From contig CP070829.1 in the NCBI GenBank assembly GCA_020344755.1, positions 1,200,113 through 1,242,681 on the forward strand: a stretch of 42,569 nt of DNA, given 5' to 3'. How positions within the stretch are numbered: position 1 is the first letter of the stretch; each line of letters begins with the position of its first letter. This document shows positions 25,073-32,930 of this stretch, piece by piece. Source of the DNA: Gemmatimonadales bacterium (lineage in GTDB: Bacteria > Gemmatimonadota > Gemmatimonadetes > Longimicrobiales > Gaopeijiaceae). A model generated the notes under the pieces. That model was not told the DNA's origin. It worked only from the letters and a program-made list of their open reading frames with translations, and searched no databases. Made by a program: the position numbers and the translations under genes.

Positions 25073-25485
25073 CAGTGCTCCCCGTACGCCTCCTGCAGAG
25101 CCGCCGCGATCTGCTGCGGAGAGGAGCCCTCGATCTGGTGCCGCTCCATCATGTAGACCAGCTCCTGGTCCTTGAAGAGCGCAACGGAGGGCGAAGAGGG
25201 TGGGTACCCGGAGATGTACTGCCGGGCCCGCTCGGTCGCGTCCATGTCCTGACCCGCAAACACGGTGGTCAGGACCTCCGGCTTCTTCTCACCCTGGAGG
25301 GACAGGTACACCCCAGGGCGGGCCGCGCCCGCGGCGCATCCGCACACGGAATTCACAACCAGGAGGGTGGTGCGGGTCTCCGACCCCAGGACCGAGTCCA
25401 CATCCGCGGGAGTACGCAGTTCCTGGAACCCGATGCGGACCAGGTCTTCTCGCATGGGTTGCACGAGCATCTCGGGGTAGGGCAT
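25069..25485 (-). CDS. BrxA/BrxB-family bacilliredoxin
   Basis: The 138-residue protein matches the YphP/YqiW family over its whole length: MPYPEMLVQPMREDL at the start, the CGC redox motif in VNSVCGCAAGAARPG, and PSSPSVALFKDQELVYMMERHQIEG. Bacilliredoxins remove bacillithiol from proteins; in organisms without bacillithiol, relatives may work with other thiols. It is divergent from the hcr-type operon across a 165-base gap. No bacillithiol synthesis gene is in the window. Confidence 0.92.
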   Translation of the reverse strand: MPYPEMLVQPMREDLVRIGFQELRTPADVDSVLGSETRTTLLVVNSVCGCAAGAARPGVYLSLQGEKKPEVLTTVFAGQDMDATERARQYISGYPPSSPSVALFKDQELVYMMERHQIEGSSPQQIAAALQEAYGEHC

Positions 25486-25650
25486 TCCGTTGGCCTCGGG
25501 GCTTCTGTGGGAGGTGAGGGAGCCGGCGGCGGAGGTCCGCCGAAACCGGTCGGTCTACTACCCCGAACGTCCTACGTGTTCCCGGGTCCTTGCCCACCCA
25601 GGAGGCAATCCTGAACTTGTCGTCCCGAACCCCTCAGCCACCGCCTTGCC

Positions 25651-26190
25651 GTGCCAGAGCCCACCGACATCGTTCGCATCCGGGTCAACGGAGATGAACA
25701 CTCCGTAGGGGTACCGGCCCATTTCACTCTTCTGGAGACCCTCCGGTACGTCCTGGGGCTCACCGGATCGAAGCAGGGGTGCGACAAGGGAGACTGCGGA
25801 GCGTGCACCGTTCTCTTGGACGGGGAGCCCACCCTTTCCTGCCTCCTTCCGGTGCTGGAAGCGGAAGGTCGGACCGTGGTGACCGTCGAGGGCCTTTCCC
25901 CGCCGGGGAACGTTCACCCGCTCCAGGACGAGTTCGATCTGAACGGCGCGGCCCAGTGTGGGTTCTGTACACCGGGAATCCTCTGCTCCGCTGCGGCCCT
26001 GCTCGAGCGGAGTTCCGATCCGACCCTGGAGGAGGTCCGGGAGGCGCTTTCGGGCAACCTCTGTCGGTGCACCGGCTACACGAAGATCTACGACGCGGTC
26101 CTGAAGGCGGCGGGAAGACTATCGGGTCCGGGGAGGCGACAGACCCCTGCGGGAGCGACCGCGCGAGGTGGGGCGGCGACCGATGGGTGA
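25651..26190 (+). CDS. hcrC: Molybdenum hydroxylase small subunit, two [2Fe-2S] clusters (HcrC-like)
   Basis: The 179-residue protein has the plant-type cluster (Cys 44, 49, 52, 64 in GCDKGDCGACTV ... LSC) and the C-terminal cluster (Cys 103, 106, 138, 140 in CGFC and CRC). It passes electrons between the FAD and molybdenum subunits. Family members include HcrC, CoxS and XdhC-type small subunits; the neighbours favour HcrC. A 30-residue C-terminal tail is extra. The GTG start has no close binding site; AGGAGG lies 45 bases upstream. Its end overlaps the hcrA-like start by eight bases. Confidence 0.88.
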   Translation: MPEPTDIVRIRVNGDEHSVGVPAHFTLLETLRYVLGLTGSKQGCDKGDCGACTVLLDGEPTLSCLLPVLEAEGRTVVTVEGLSPPGNVHPLQDEFDLNGAAQCGFCTPGILCSAAALLERSSDPTLEEVREALSGNLCRCTGYTKIYDAVLKAAGRLSGPGRRQTPAGATARGGAATDG

Positions 26191-28612
26191 CTCCAACGGA
26201 GTTCCGGATTCCGCCAACTCCCTGTCGGACTTGACGATGATCGGCCAGCCAATGCGGAAGGTGGATGGGCTGGACAAGTCCACGGGCCGGGCGACCTACA
26301 CCGACGACATCGCCCTCCCGGGGATGCTTCACGGCAAGATCCTGCGCAGCCCGCATCCCCACGCGCGGATCCTCCGGGTGGACGTATCGAGGGCCGAGTC
26401 CATGAAGGGGGTGCACGGGGTCGTCACCGGGAAGGACATGCCGGTCCTGTACGGCATCATTCCCTGGACCCAGGACGAGTACCCACTGGCCCTGGACCGC
26501 GTCCGCTACATCGGAGATGGCGTGGCTGCGGTGGCTGCGGTGGACGAAGACACCGCCATCCGGGCCTTGGCGGCGATCGAGGTGGAATACGAGGAGCTCC
26601 CCGCTCATCTCGACCCCTTCCAGGCGTTGGCTGCCCGCGGGGACTACGAAGCGGGAGACTACATCCACCCCCCGAGAAAGGAGGGGTGGAATGGGAACAT
26701 CACCAAGCAGGTGACCCTGGAGTTCGGCGACGTAGCCGGACAGATCCAGGGATCGGAACACGTAATAGAATGTGAATACTATTTTGAGGGCACCACCCAC
26801 GCCGCCATCGAGCCCCACTGTGCCATCGGGCTGGCCAGCGGTGACGGACGCCTGACGGTCTGGTCCACGACCCAGGTGCCCCACTACCTGCACCGGGAGC
26901 TGGCGCGGGTCTTCGAGGTCGATCCCGCCATGGTACGCGTTCTCCAGCCGCCGGTGGGAGGGGCGTTCGGTGGCAAGAGCGAGCCGTTCGACCTTGAGTT
27001 CTGCGTCGCCGCCCTTTCCCTGAAGACGGGCCGGCCGGTGAAGATCCTCTACACCCGGGAGGAGGTGTTCTACTCGCACCGGGGCCGGCATCCCTTCCAT
27101 ATGCGGTATCGCACCGGTCTGGACGCCAACGGCCGGCTCACCGGGGTGGATGCCCAGATCGTGCTCGACGGGGGTGCCTACGCCTCGTTCGGACTGGTCA
27201 CCACGTACTACTCCGGGCAGCTGCTGTGCGCTCCGTACGAACTACCCGCGTACCGATTCCATTCCCGACGCGCATACACGAACAAGCCGGCGTGTGGACC
27301 GAAGCGGGGCCACGGCTCAGTCCAGCCCCGGTTCGCCTTCGAGGTCCAGTTGGACAAGCTGGCGGAGAAGGCCGGGTTGGATCCCATCGACCTTCGGCGA
27401 CGCAACTTCATCGGCGCCGACACCCGTACCGTGAACGAGCTGCGCATCACCTCCAACGGCTTCCTGGAGTGTCTGGACGCGGTGGAGCGGGCGTCCGGGT
27501 GGGCGGACAAGTTCCGCAAGCTCGAGTATGGACGGGGCGTGGGAGTGGCGGGTTCCACGTACATCTCCGGGACCAACTATCCCATCTATCCCAACGAGAT
27601 GCCCCAGTCGGGCGTGCAGATCCAGATCGACCGCTCCGGTCGGGTGGCCGTGTTCAGTGGCGCATCGGAGATCGGACAGGGGACGGACTCCATGGTGGCG
27701 TACGTGGCCGCCGAGGAGCTGGGGGTCCCCCTGGAACATGTCCGCGTCCTGCGCGGGGATACGGACTTCACCCCCGTGGACCTGGGGGCCTACTCGTCCA
27801 GGGTCACGTTCATGCTGGGAAATGCCTGCATTGACGCCTGTCGGAAGCTGAAGAAACAGGTGCAAGGCGCTGTGTCGGAGGTCTGGGAGGTCAAGCCGCA
27901 GGAAGTCCTACTGGCAGGGGGGTGGGCCCTGTGGGCCCGCGATACCGAGCGAAAGATGCCCATCCGGGAGGCGTTCAACCTGGCCGAAGCCAAGTTCGGG
28001 ACGCTGGGGGCCACCGGCTCGTACAACACACCGAAGGACATCCACGGGGACTACCGGGGCGGCACCATCGGTGCCAGTCCGGCCTACTCGTTCACCGCCC
28101 ATGTGGCCGAGGTCGAGGTGGACGTGGAAACCGGGGTGGTGGAGGTGAGCAAGATCTGGATCGCCCACGACTGCGGAAGGGCCCTGAACCCCGTCCTGGT
28201 GGAGGGGCAGATGGAGGGATCGGCCTACATGGGGTGTGCCGAGGCCCTGCTGGAGGAGCACGTGTTCAAGGACGGGGACCACGGCCGGCAAGGCCTCCAC
28301 AATGCGCCGTCGCTGCTGGACTACCGGATCCCCACCAGCCTGGACACGCCGGAACTCGAGTCGCTGATCGTGGAGTCACTGGATCCCGAAGGCCCATATG
28401 GTGCCAAGGAGGCAGGGGAGGGCCCCCTCCATCCCTCCATTCCCGCCATCGCCAACGCCATCTACGATGCCGTGGGCGTTCGGGTGGACGTGCTCCCCTT
28501 CTCCCCACCCCGGGTCTGGAAGGCCCTGCAGGAGGCTCGCGCCTCCGGGAAACTCGGGAAGCCGCCCGCCCCCGAGCGAGCGCGGGTTCCCGAGAGAGGA
28601 GCCAAGCGGTGA
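26183..28612 (+). CDS. hcrA: Molybdenum hydroxylase large subunit, 4-hydroxybenzoyl-CoA reductase alpha-like
   Basis: The 809-residue protein has the xanthine-dehydrogenase large-subunit layout: IGQPMRKVDGLDKSTGRATY near the N-terminus, GGAFGGKSEPFDLE (molybdopterin binding), RGHGSVQPRFAFE, GASEIGQGTDSM, and GAKEAGEGPLHPSIPAIANA with the catalytic glutamate. It holds the molybdenum cofactor. Together with the HcrB-type loop this favours 4-hydroxybenzoyl-CoA reductase, which removes the ring hydroxyl to give benzoyl-CoA, though another aromatic or heterocyclic substrate is possible. A run of AT-rich codons at 26761-26788 is foreign to the gene's codon use and resembles the TetR-promoter operator. 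Confidence 0.9.
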   Translation: MGDSNGVPDSANSLSDLTMIGQPMRKVDGLDKSTGRATYTDDIALPGMLHGKILRSPHPHARILRVDVSRAESMKGVHGVVTGKDMPVLYGIIPWTQDEYPLALDRVRYIGDGVAAVAAVDEDTAIRALAAIEVEYEELPAHLDPFQALAARGDYEAGDYIHPPRKEGWNGNITKQVTLEFGDVAGQIQGSEHVIECEYYFEGTTHAAIEPHCAIGLASGDGRLTVWSTTQVPHYLHRELARVFEVDPAMVRVLQPPVGGAFGGKSEPFDLEFCVAALSLKTGRPVKILYTREEVFYSHRGRHPFHMRYRTGLDANGRLTGVDAQIVLDGGAYASFGLVTTYYSGQLLCAPYELPAYRFHSRRAYTNKPACGPKRGHGSVQPRFAFEVQLDKLAEKAGLDPIDLRRRNFIGADTRTVNELRITSNGFLECLDAVERASGWADKFRKLEYGRGVGVAGSTYISGTNYPIYPNEMPQSGVQIQIDRSGRVAVFSGASEIGQGTDSMVAYVAAEELGVPLEHVRVLRGDTDFTPVDLGAYSSRVTFMLGNACIDACRKLKKQVQGAVSEVWEVKPQEVLLAGGWALWARDTERKMPIREAFNLAEAKFGTLGATGSYNTPKDIHGDYRGGTIGASPAYSFTAHVAEVEVDVETGVVEVSKIWIAHDCGRALNPVLVEGQMEGSAYMGCAEALLEEHVFKDGDHGRQGLHNAPSLLDYRIPTSLDTPELESLIVESLDPEGPYGAKEAGEGPLHPSIPAIANAIYDAVGVRVDVLPFSPPRVWKALQEARASGKLGKPPAPERARVPERGAKR
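26765..26786. promoter_or_regulatory. Intragenic near-copy of the TetR-promoter element
   Basis: ATAGAAT, two variable bases, GAATACTATT, one variable base, then TG: 19 of 22 bases match 7111-7132. It lies inside the hcrA-like gene in a stretch of rare AT-rich codons encoding IECEYYF. It may be a second binding site for the TetR protein; a chance match is not excluded. Confidence 0.3.
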
Positions 28613-29772
28613 GGAGGTTGCCTGGCTTCCGGATGACCGATTGGCGAGGTCGTGTCGCCCAGATGTCTCGGGTGGGGGCGACTCCCCGACGCCCTGGCCT
28701 GCCGTGGGCGCGGATCTTCGTGGGGCCGGGAGTCCTGACCGTGGCGTTCCTGGCGGCCTGCGAGCCCGGTGACGCACCGCCGTCGAGACCGGGTGCGGGA
28801 GAGGTGGGTCCGGTGCCCGGGGAAGCCCTCGTCGGGCCGGAGACCGGTGCCCCAGTGGCCGAGGGTCTACCTTCGGAGAGCTCGCTGCGACCTGCCGGAA
28901 CGGAGGATTGGCCCGGGGCATCCGACTCCATCCCGGGAACCGCTTGGACCCGTCAGGATTGGGAGATCTTCCGCCAGGTCCTCCGGAAGGCCGACGAGCT
29001 GAGCCTCGACACCCTTCCGCTGGGAGAGGCCCTGGGGCAGATGGGTGCCCTCTTCCTGGGGACACCCTATGTACCCCGGACCCTGGAAGTCCCCGGCCCT
29101 GAACGCCTGGTGGTGAATTTCCGGGGCTTGGATTGCGTGACCTTCGTGGAGAATGTCCTGGCCCTGACCCGGTTTCAGCGCGTTCACGGGACCGGGCTCC
29201 TGGACAAGCCCGACATCGCCCGCTCCCGGTACGACGCAGACCTGATGAGCCTGCGCTACCGAGACGGCCGAATCGAGGGGTACTCCAGCCGACTCCACTA
29301 CTTCTCGGAGTGGCTGTCCCGAGGAGAGGAGGCGGGCCGACTGTACCTGGCGTCCAGTGACCTGGGGGGGATTCAGGACCACGAGCAGCTGGGTTTCATG
29401 ACGTCCCACGCCGAGGCGTACGACCAGTTGCGGGATCCCGAAACGGTCAGGGCCATTCGGGGCGTGGAGGAGTCCCTGTCCGCGTCGGGACCGCGGGTCT
29501 TCATCCCTCAGGAGCGCTTGGCCGAGGCCGCGCCCGGAATCCGGACCGGTGACATCATCGCGGCCACCAGCACGCTGGAAGGGTTGGACGTGGCCCACAC
29601 GGGGATCGCCTACTGGACCGACGGCCAGCTCCACCTCCTGCACGCGCCCCTGGTCGGGAGTACCGTCGTTCTCTCGGAGCGCACGCTGGCGGAGAGGATC
29701 CGGCGGATCGAATCTCAGGACGGGATCATGGTGGCCCGACCGCTGGACGACTGGTTCCGGGGGGGCGGCTGA
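28609..29772 (+). CDS. DUF1460 (amidase-like NlpC/P60-related) lipoprotein
   Basis: The 387-residue product has an N-terminal basic part, a hydrophobic segment ending in a lipobox (VAFLAAC) and a proline/glycine-rich linker. A DUF1460 domain follows: FRGLDCVTFVENVLAL (candidate nucleophile cysteine), FSEWLSRGEEAG, and DVAHTGIAYW (candidate histidine). DUF1460 proteins resemble N-acetylmuramoyl-L-alanine amidases of the papain-like fold, acting in the periplasm. It sits between the hcrA- and hcrB-like genes, overlapping the former as GTGA and ending one base before the latter. ATG 28663 would give a more usual signal peptide. Its place in a cytoplasmic enzyme operon is odd. Confidence 0.85.
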   Translation: MRRLPGFRMTDWRGRVAQMSRVGATPRRPGLPWARIFVGPGVLTVAFLAACEPGDAPPSRPGAGEVGPVPGEALVGPETGAPVAEGLPSESSLRPAGTEDWPGASDSIPGTAWTRQDWEIFRQVLRKADELSLDTLPLGEALGQMGALFLGTPYVPRTLEVPGPERLVVNFRGLDCVTFVENVLALTRFQRVHGTGLLDKPDIARSRYDADLMSLRYRDGRIEGYSSRLHYFSEWLSRGEEAGRLYLASSDLGGIQDHEQLGFMTSHAEAYDQLRDPETVRAIRGVEESLSASGPRVFIPQERLAEAAPGIRTGDIIAATSTLEGLDVAHTGIAYWTDGQLHLLHAPLVGSTVVLSERTLAERIRRIESQDGIMVARPLDDWFRGGG

Positions 29773-29773
29773 C

Positions 29774-30760
29774 ATGCTGAGACTTCCTCCGTTCCTCTTC
29801 CACAGGCCGGCCACGCTGCAGGACGCCGTCGATCTCCTGAGGGAGCACGGACCTGCGGCCCTCCCCATGGCCGGTGGCACCGACCTGGTGCCCAACATGA
29901 AGCACCGCCTCTTCGAGCCGGCTCACGTCATCTCCATCACGGGCATCCCGGAGTTGCACGAGGTGGGCGTGGGTGAGAAGGAAGTCACGCTGGGGGCGAC
30001 GAGCACGCTGGCAGCCCTGGCCGTCCATCCTGAAGTCCGACAACACCTTCCATCGCTCGCGAACGCTGCTGGACTTGTGGCGGGTCCCCAGATCCGCAAC
30101 CGGGCGACCCTCGGGGGAAACCTCTGCCTCGATACGCGTTGCACCTATTACAACCAGACGGAGTTCTGGCGGAAGGCCTTGGGGTACTGTCTCAAGAAGG
30201 ACGGCACGGTGTGCCACGTCACGCGAGTGGGGAAGAAGTGCGTGGCGGCCCATTCGGCGGATACGCCCCCGGTCCTCATGACCCTCGGTGGGCAGGTGGA
30301 TCTCAGGGGACCCGAGGGAGAGCGGACCGTCCCGGTCCGGGACTTCTTCGTCCACGACGGAATCCGGAACACGCGACGGCAGCCAGGAGAGCTGGTGGTA
30401 CGCGTGCGGATTCCCAGGCCGTCGCCGGAGACCCGAATGGCCTACCTCAAGCTCCGGCAGCGCAAGTCCATCGACTTCCCCCTTCTTTCGGTGGCGGTGG
30501 CCGGTGAGGTGGAGGAGGATGGGACCGTGCGGGACCTGCGCGGTGTGGTGACGGCGCTCGGCTCACGGCCCAAGGAGCTGAGCGGTTGGGCGGAGATGGC
30601 AAAGGGTGAGCGCCTCACGCCGGAGCTCGTGGAGGGGTTGGCCGAGCGGGCGTTCAAGCAGTGCCACCCCCTGGAGAACATCATCGTCGACACCGAATGG
30701 CGACGGGCGATGGTTCCAGTCTACGTACGACGGGCTCTCGAGCAGCTGCAGGCGGTCTGA
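29774..30760 (+). CDS. hcrB: FAD-binding subunit with extra [4Fe-4S] loop, 4-hydroxybenzoyl-CoA reductase beta-like
   Basis: The 328-residue protein has a CO-dehydrogenase-type FAD domain (MAGGTDLVPNMKHR, QIRNRATLGGNLCLD). It carries the inserted loop with Cys 123, 139, 147 and 156 (LDTRC, LGYC, TVC, KKC). This loop binds a [4Fe-4S] cluster in the known HcrB subunit and is absent from ordinary xanthine dehydrogenases, so it is the best evidence for the HcrABC type. The cluster accepts electrons from ferredoxin. It follows the DUF1460 stop by one base. Confidence 0.9.
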   Translation: MLRLPPFLFHRPATLQDAVDLLREHGPAALPMAGGTDLVPNMKHRLFEPAHVISITGIPELHEVGVGEKEVTLGATSTLAALAVHPEVRQHLPSLANAAGLVAGPQIRNRATLGGNLCLDTRCTYYNQTEFWRKALGYCLKKDGTVCHVTRVGKKCVAAHSADTPPVLMTLGGQVDLRGPEGERTVPVRDFFVHDGIRNTRRQPGELVVRVRIPRPSPETRMAYLKLRQRKSIDFPLLSVAVAGEVEEDGTVRDLRGVVTALGSRPKELSGWAEMAKGERLTPELVEGLAERAFKQCHPLENIIVDTEWRRAMVPVYVRRALEQLQAV

Positions 30761-30779
30761 CCGTCGGCCTCGGGCGCTC

Positions 30780-31628
30780 ATGATTCGACTCGCGGCCCTG
30801 GGAGTCACGCTCATCCTGGTGGTCGGGCTGATCGGCCTGCACCGCCTGGCGCTCTCCATGCTGCGACCCCCCCGCCGGGCACCCGGCCGGACCCCGGACG
30901 ATCTGGGGTTGGCGTTCCGGGAATGGAGCGTCCCGGGGGTGCCGCGCCTGGAAGGATGGTGGATGCAGGGGGGGCGCACCGATGGTCCCGTGGTGATCCT
31001 CTCGCACGGCTGGGGCGCGAATGGCGGGGTGGTGCTTCCGCTGGCATCCGCCTTACGCGATCACGCCTCCTCGTTGGTGGCCTACGATGTGCGGGGCCAC
31101 GGCCGCAGCGACGAGGACGTGCCAAAGGTTAGCCTTCGGCAGTTCCGGGACGATGCCTTGAGAGCCGTCTCGGCGGTTCAAGCCGACGCTCCCGATCGTT
31201 CCGTCGTGTTCGTGGGTCATTCCATGGGGGGAGCCGCCGGCATCCTGGCCGCCGCCGAGGGCGCGCCTCTGGCAGGCCTCGTCCTGGTGGCGACGCCGCA
31301 CGACGTCTACGGGGCCATGGCCCGGTACCTCTCGGACAAGGGGCTTCCGGGGCACCTCCTCGTTCCCCTCCTCCGACCTTTCTTCCGCGTGCAGGTCGGC
31401 CTCCCCACCCGAATCCTGCACCCGGGCCGCGCCCTTGCCCGGGTCCAGGTCCCGGTCCTGGTGATTCAACCCGGAGAAGATACCCGCGTACTTCCGGTGG
31501 ACGGTCGGAGACTCGCGGAGGCCGCGGGCACCGACGTGGCGATGATCGAAGGGGTGGGCCATACCGAGGTGCTCCAGCACCCTCGGGCCGCCAGGCTCGT
31601 GCAGCAGTTCGTCGCCGCCCTGGGGTAA
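30780..31628 (+). CDS. Alpha/beta hydrolase
   Basis: The 282-residue protein has an N-terminal hydrophobic helix (LAALGVTLILVVGLIGL), so it is probably membrane-anchored. The fold shows LSHGWGANGG (oxyanion region), the nucleophile elbow VGHSMGGAAG, the acid in PGEDTRV and the histidine in GVGHTEVL. It may hydrolyse an ester or thioester. It follows the HcrB-like gene by 19 bases in the same direction and is probably the last gene of that operon. Substrate unknown. Confidence 0.88.
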   Translation: MIRLAALGVTLILVVGLIGLHRLALSMLRPPRRAPGRTPDDLGLAFREWSVPGVPRLEGWWMQGGRTDGPVVILSHGWGANGGVVLPLASALRDHASSLVAYDVRGHGRSDEDVPKVSLRQFRDDALRAVSAVQADAPDRSVVFVGHSMGGAAGILAAAEGAPLAGLVLVATPHDVYGAMARYLSDKGLPGHLLVPLLRPFFRVQVGLPTRILHPGRALARVQVPVLVIQPGEDTRVLPVDGRRLAEAAGTDVAMIEGVGHTEVLQHPRAARLVQQFVAALG

Positions 31629-31641
31629 TGCGGGCTCGGGG

Positions 31642-31669
31642 GGCCGCCCGAAGAGGTCTTCGGGGGGCC
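31642..31669. terminator. Bidirectional hairpin terminator candidate
   Basis: CCCGAAGA (31647-31654) and TCTTCGGG (31657-31664) pair perfectly, extended by GGCC on each side after one mismatch. It lies between the convergent hydrolase and dehydrogenase genes. Confidence 0.6.
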
Positions 31670-31674
31670 GGCCC

Positions 31675-32928
31675 TCAGACGAACCCGATGCGGTCGAGGG
31701 CCATTGCCAGCGTCTGGGCCAGGAGACCCGGGCCCGGGCCACCATTCCTCTGGAGCAGGGACGCGACCGCGTCTTCCATGGTCGTCCGGACCGCGTCGAA
31801 GACCTCGGTGGCGCTTTGCGCCGGTCCGTCGGCCATGAGGTAGTGGAAGGCTCGGGCCATCCCCATGCTTCCGACTACGTCGGCCACGATGGCGAACTGG
31901 TCGTCGGCCTCCCGGATGTTGGTGGTGTCACCGAGCCGGGTCTCGCGGATGGGCTGATTGGCCCCACAGACCATGTAGGTCGTGCCTGCGGAGCGGAGTT
32001 GACCGAGGCGAGCCGGGTCCACCGATCCGGAAACTGCAGCGGGAACGAACAGGTCAGCGGGCTGGGCATAGGCCTCGTCGCGGCCCTCTCCCACTCGGCG
32101 ATCGGGATGCTCGGGCAGTTCGCGCACGTCCCGCCGGCGCAGCAGCTCCTCCACCTCCTGCGCACCGAGCCCGCCCTGCACGACGATGGCGCTGGACACA
32201 TCGGTGATCGCCACGATCCGGGCTCCCATCCGGGCCAGGTACAGCGCCGCCGGTCCTCCCACATTGCCGAAGCCCTCGACCACCACTCGCAGACCCTCGA
32301 GGCAGAGGCTTCGGTTCGCGTCGTCTCCCGCCACGAGTCGTGCCGCCGCCCGGGCAACCCCGTACCCGGTGATGAGATCCGCGACGCACAGGGAAGCTCC
32401 GGGCACTCCAAAGCCCGGGTCGTCCACCGGGAGGGCCAACCCGTGGCGGAGAGACCGGTCCGCTCGGGTCACCGATCCTCCCCTGGGCGCCAGGTGTCCC
32501 TGCACGATCCCTTGCTGTGGATGCTCCAGTCCCACGGCCTCGCAGAGCGGCAAAACGTCCCTCTGTTCGTCCACATTCACGTCCCCGCCGGTGCCGTACA
32601 CCTCCTGCAGGTAGGGCCGAATGTCCCGGAACCAGCGTTCGAGGACCTCTCGCTTCCGGGGATCTCTCGGGTCGAAGTCGATCCCGGACTTGGCTCCCCC
32701 GATCTGCGGTCCGGAGAAGGCGAACTTCAACTCCATCCCCTTCGCGAGATAGGTGACCTCCTCTCGAGTAAGACCCTTCCGGAGCCGCGTGCCGCCGCCG
32801 GCCGCTCCCCCTCGCAAGGAGTTCATGATCAGCCAGCCCTGAGCACCCGTGGGTTCGTCGGACCACTCCAGGACGATGCGGGGACGCGACTCCAGGTACC
32901 GTTGGTACCGCGGCCAGACGGTGCTCAA
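31675..32928 (-). CDS. Glu/Leu/Phe/Val-type amino acid dehydrogenase
   Basis: The 417-residue protein has the glutamate/leucine dehydrogenase layout: SLRGGAAGGGTRLRKGLTRE, LKFAFSGPQIGGAKSGIDFD (substrate and catalytic lysines), GTGGDVNVDE, and the Rossmann motif VEGFGNVGGPAALYLARMG. It deaminates an amino acid to a 2-oxo acid with NAD or NADP. The start is read as TTG 32928, just after the transporter stop, because an ATG at 32826 would remove part of the substrate domain. The frame stays open upstream through the transporter gene, but that is antisense-frame reading. It is coupled to the transporter. Confidence 0.85.
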   Translation of the reverse strand: MSTVWPRYQRYLESRPRIVLEWSDEPTGAQGWLIMNSLRGGAAGGGTRLRKGLTREEVTYLAKGMELKFAFSGPQIGGAKSGIDFDPRDPRKREVLERWFRDIRPYLQEVYGTGGDVNVDEQRDVLPLCEAVGLEHPQQGIVQGHLAPRGGSVTRADRSLRHGLALPVDDPGFGVPGASLCVADLITGYGVARAAARLVAGDDANRSLCLEGLRVVVEGFGNVGGPAALYLARMGARIVAITDVSSAIVVQGGLGAQEVEELLRRRDVRELPEHPDRRVGEGRDEAYAQPADLFVPAAVSGSVDPARLGQLRSAGTTYMVCGANQPIRETRLGDTTNIREADDQFAIVADVVGSMGMARAFHYLMADGPAQSATEVFDAVRTTMEDAVASLLQRNGGPGPGLLAQTLAMALDRIGFV

Positions 32929-32930
32929 GG

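Noticed and set aside
25760..27100. A 446-codon minus-strand frame opposite the hcrC/hcrA-like genes
   Set aside because: The plus strand carries complete cofactor motifs; the antisense product has no recognisable domain.
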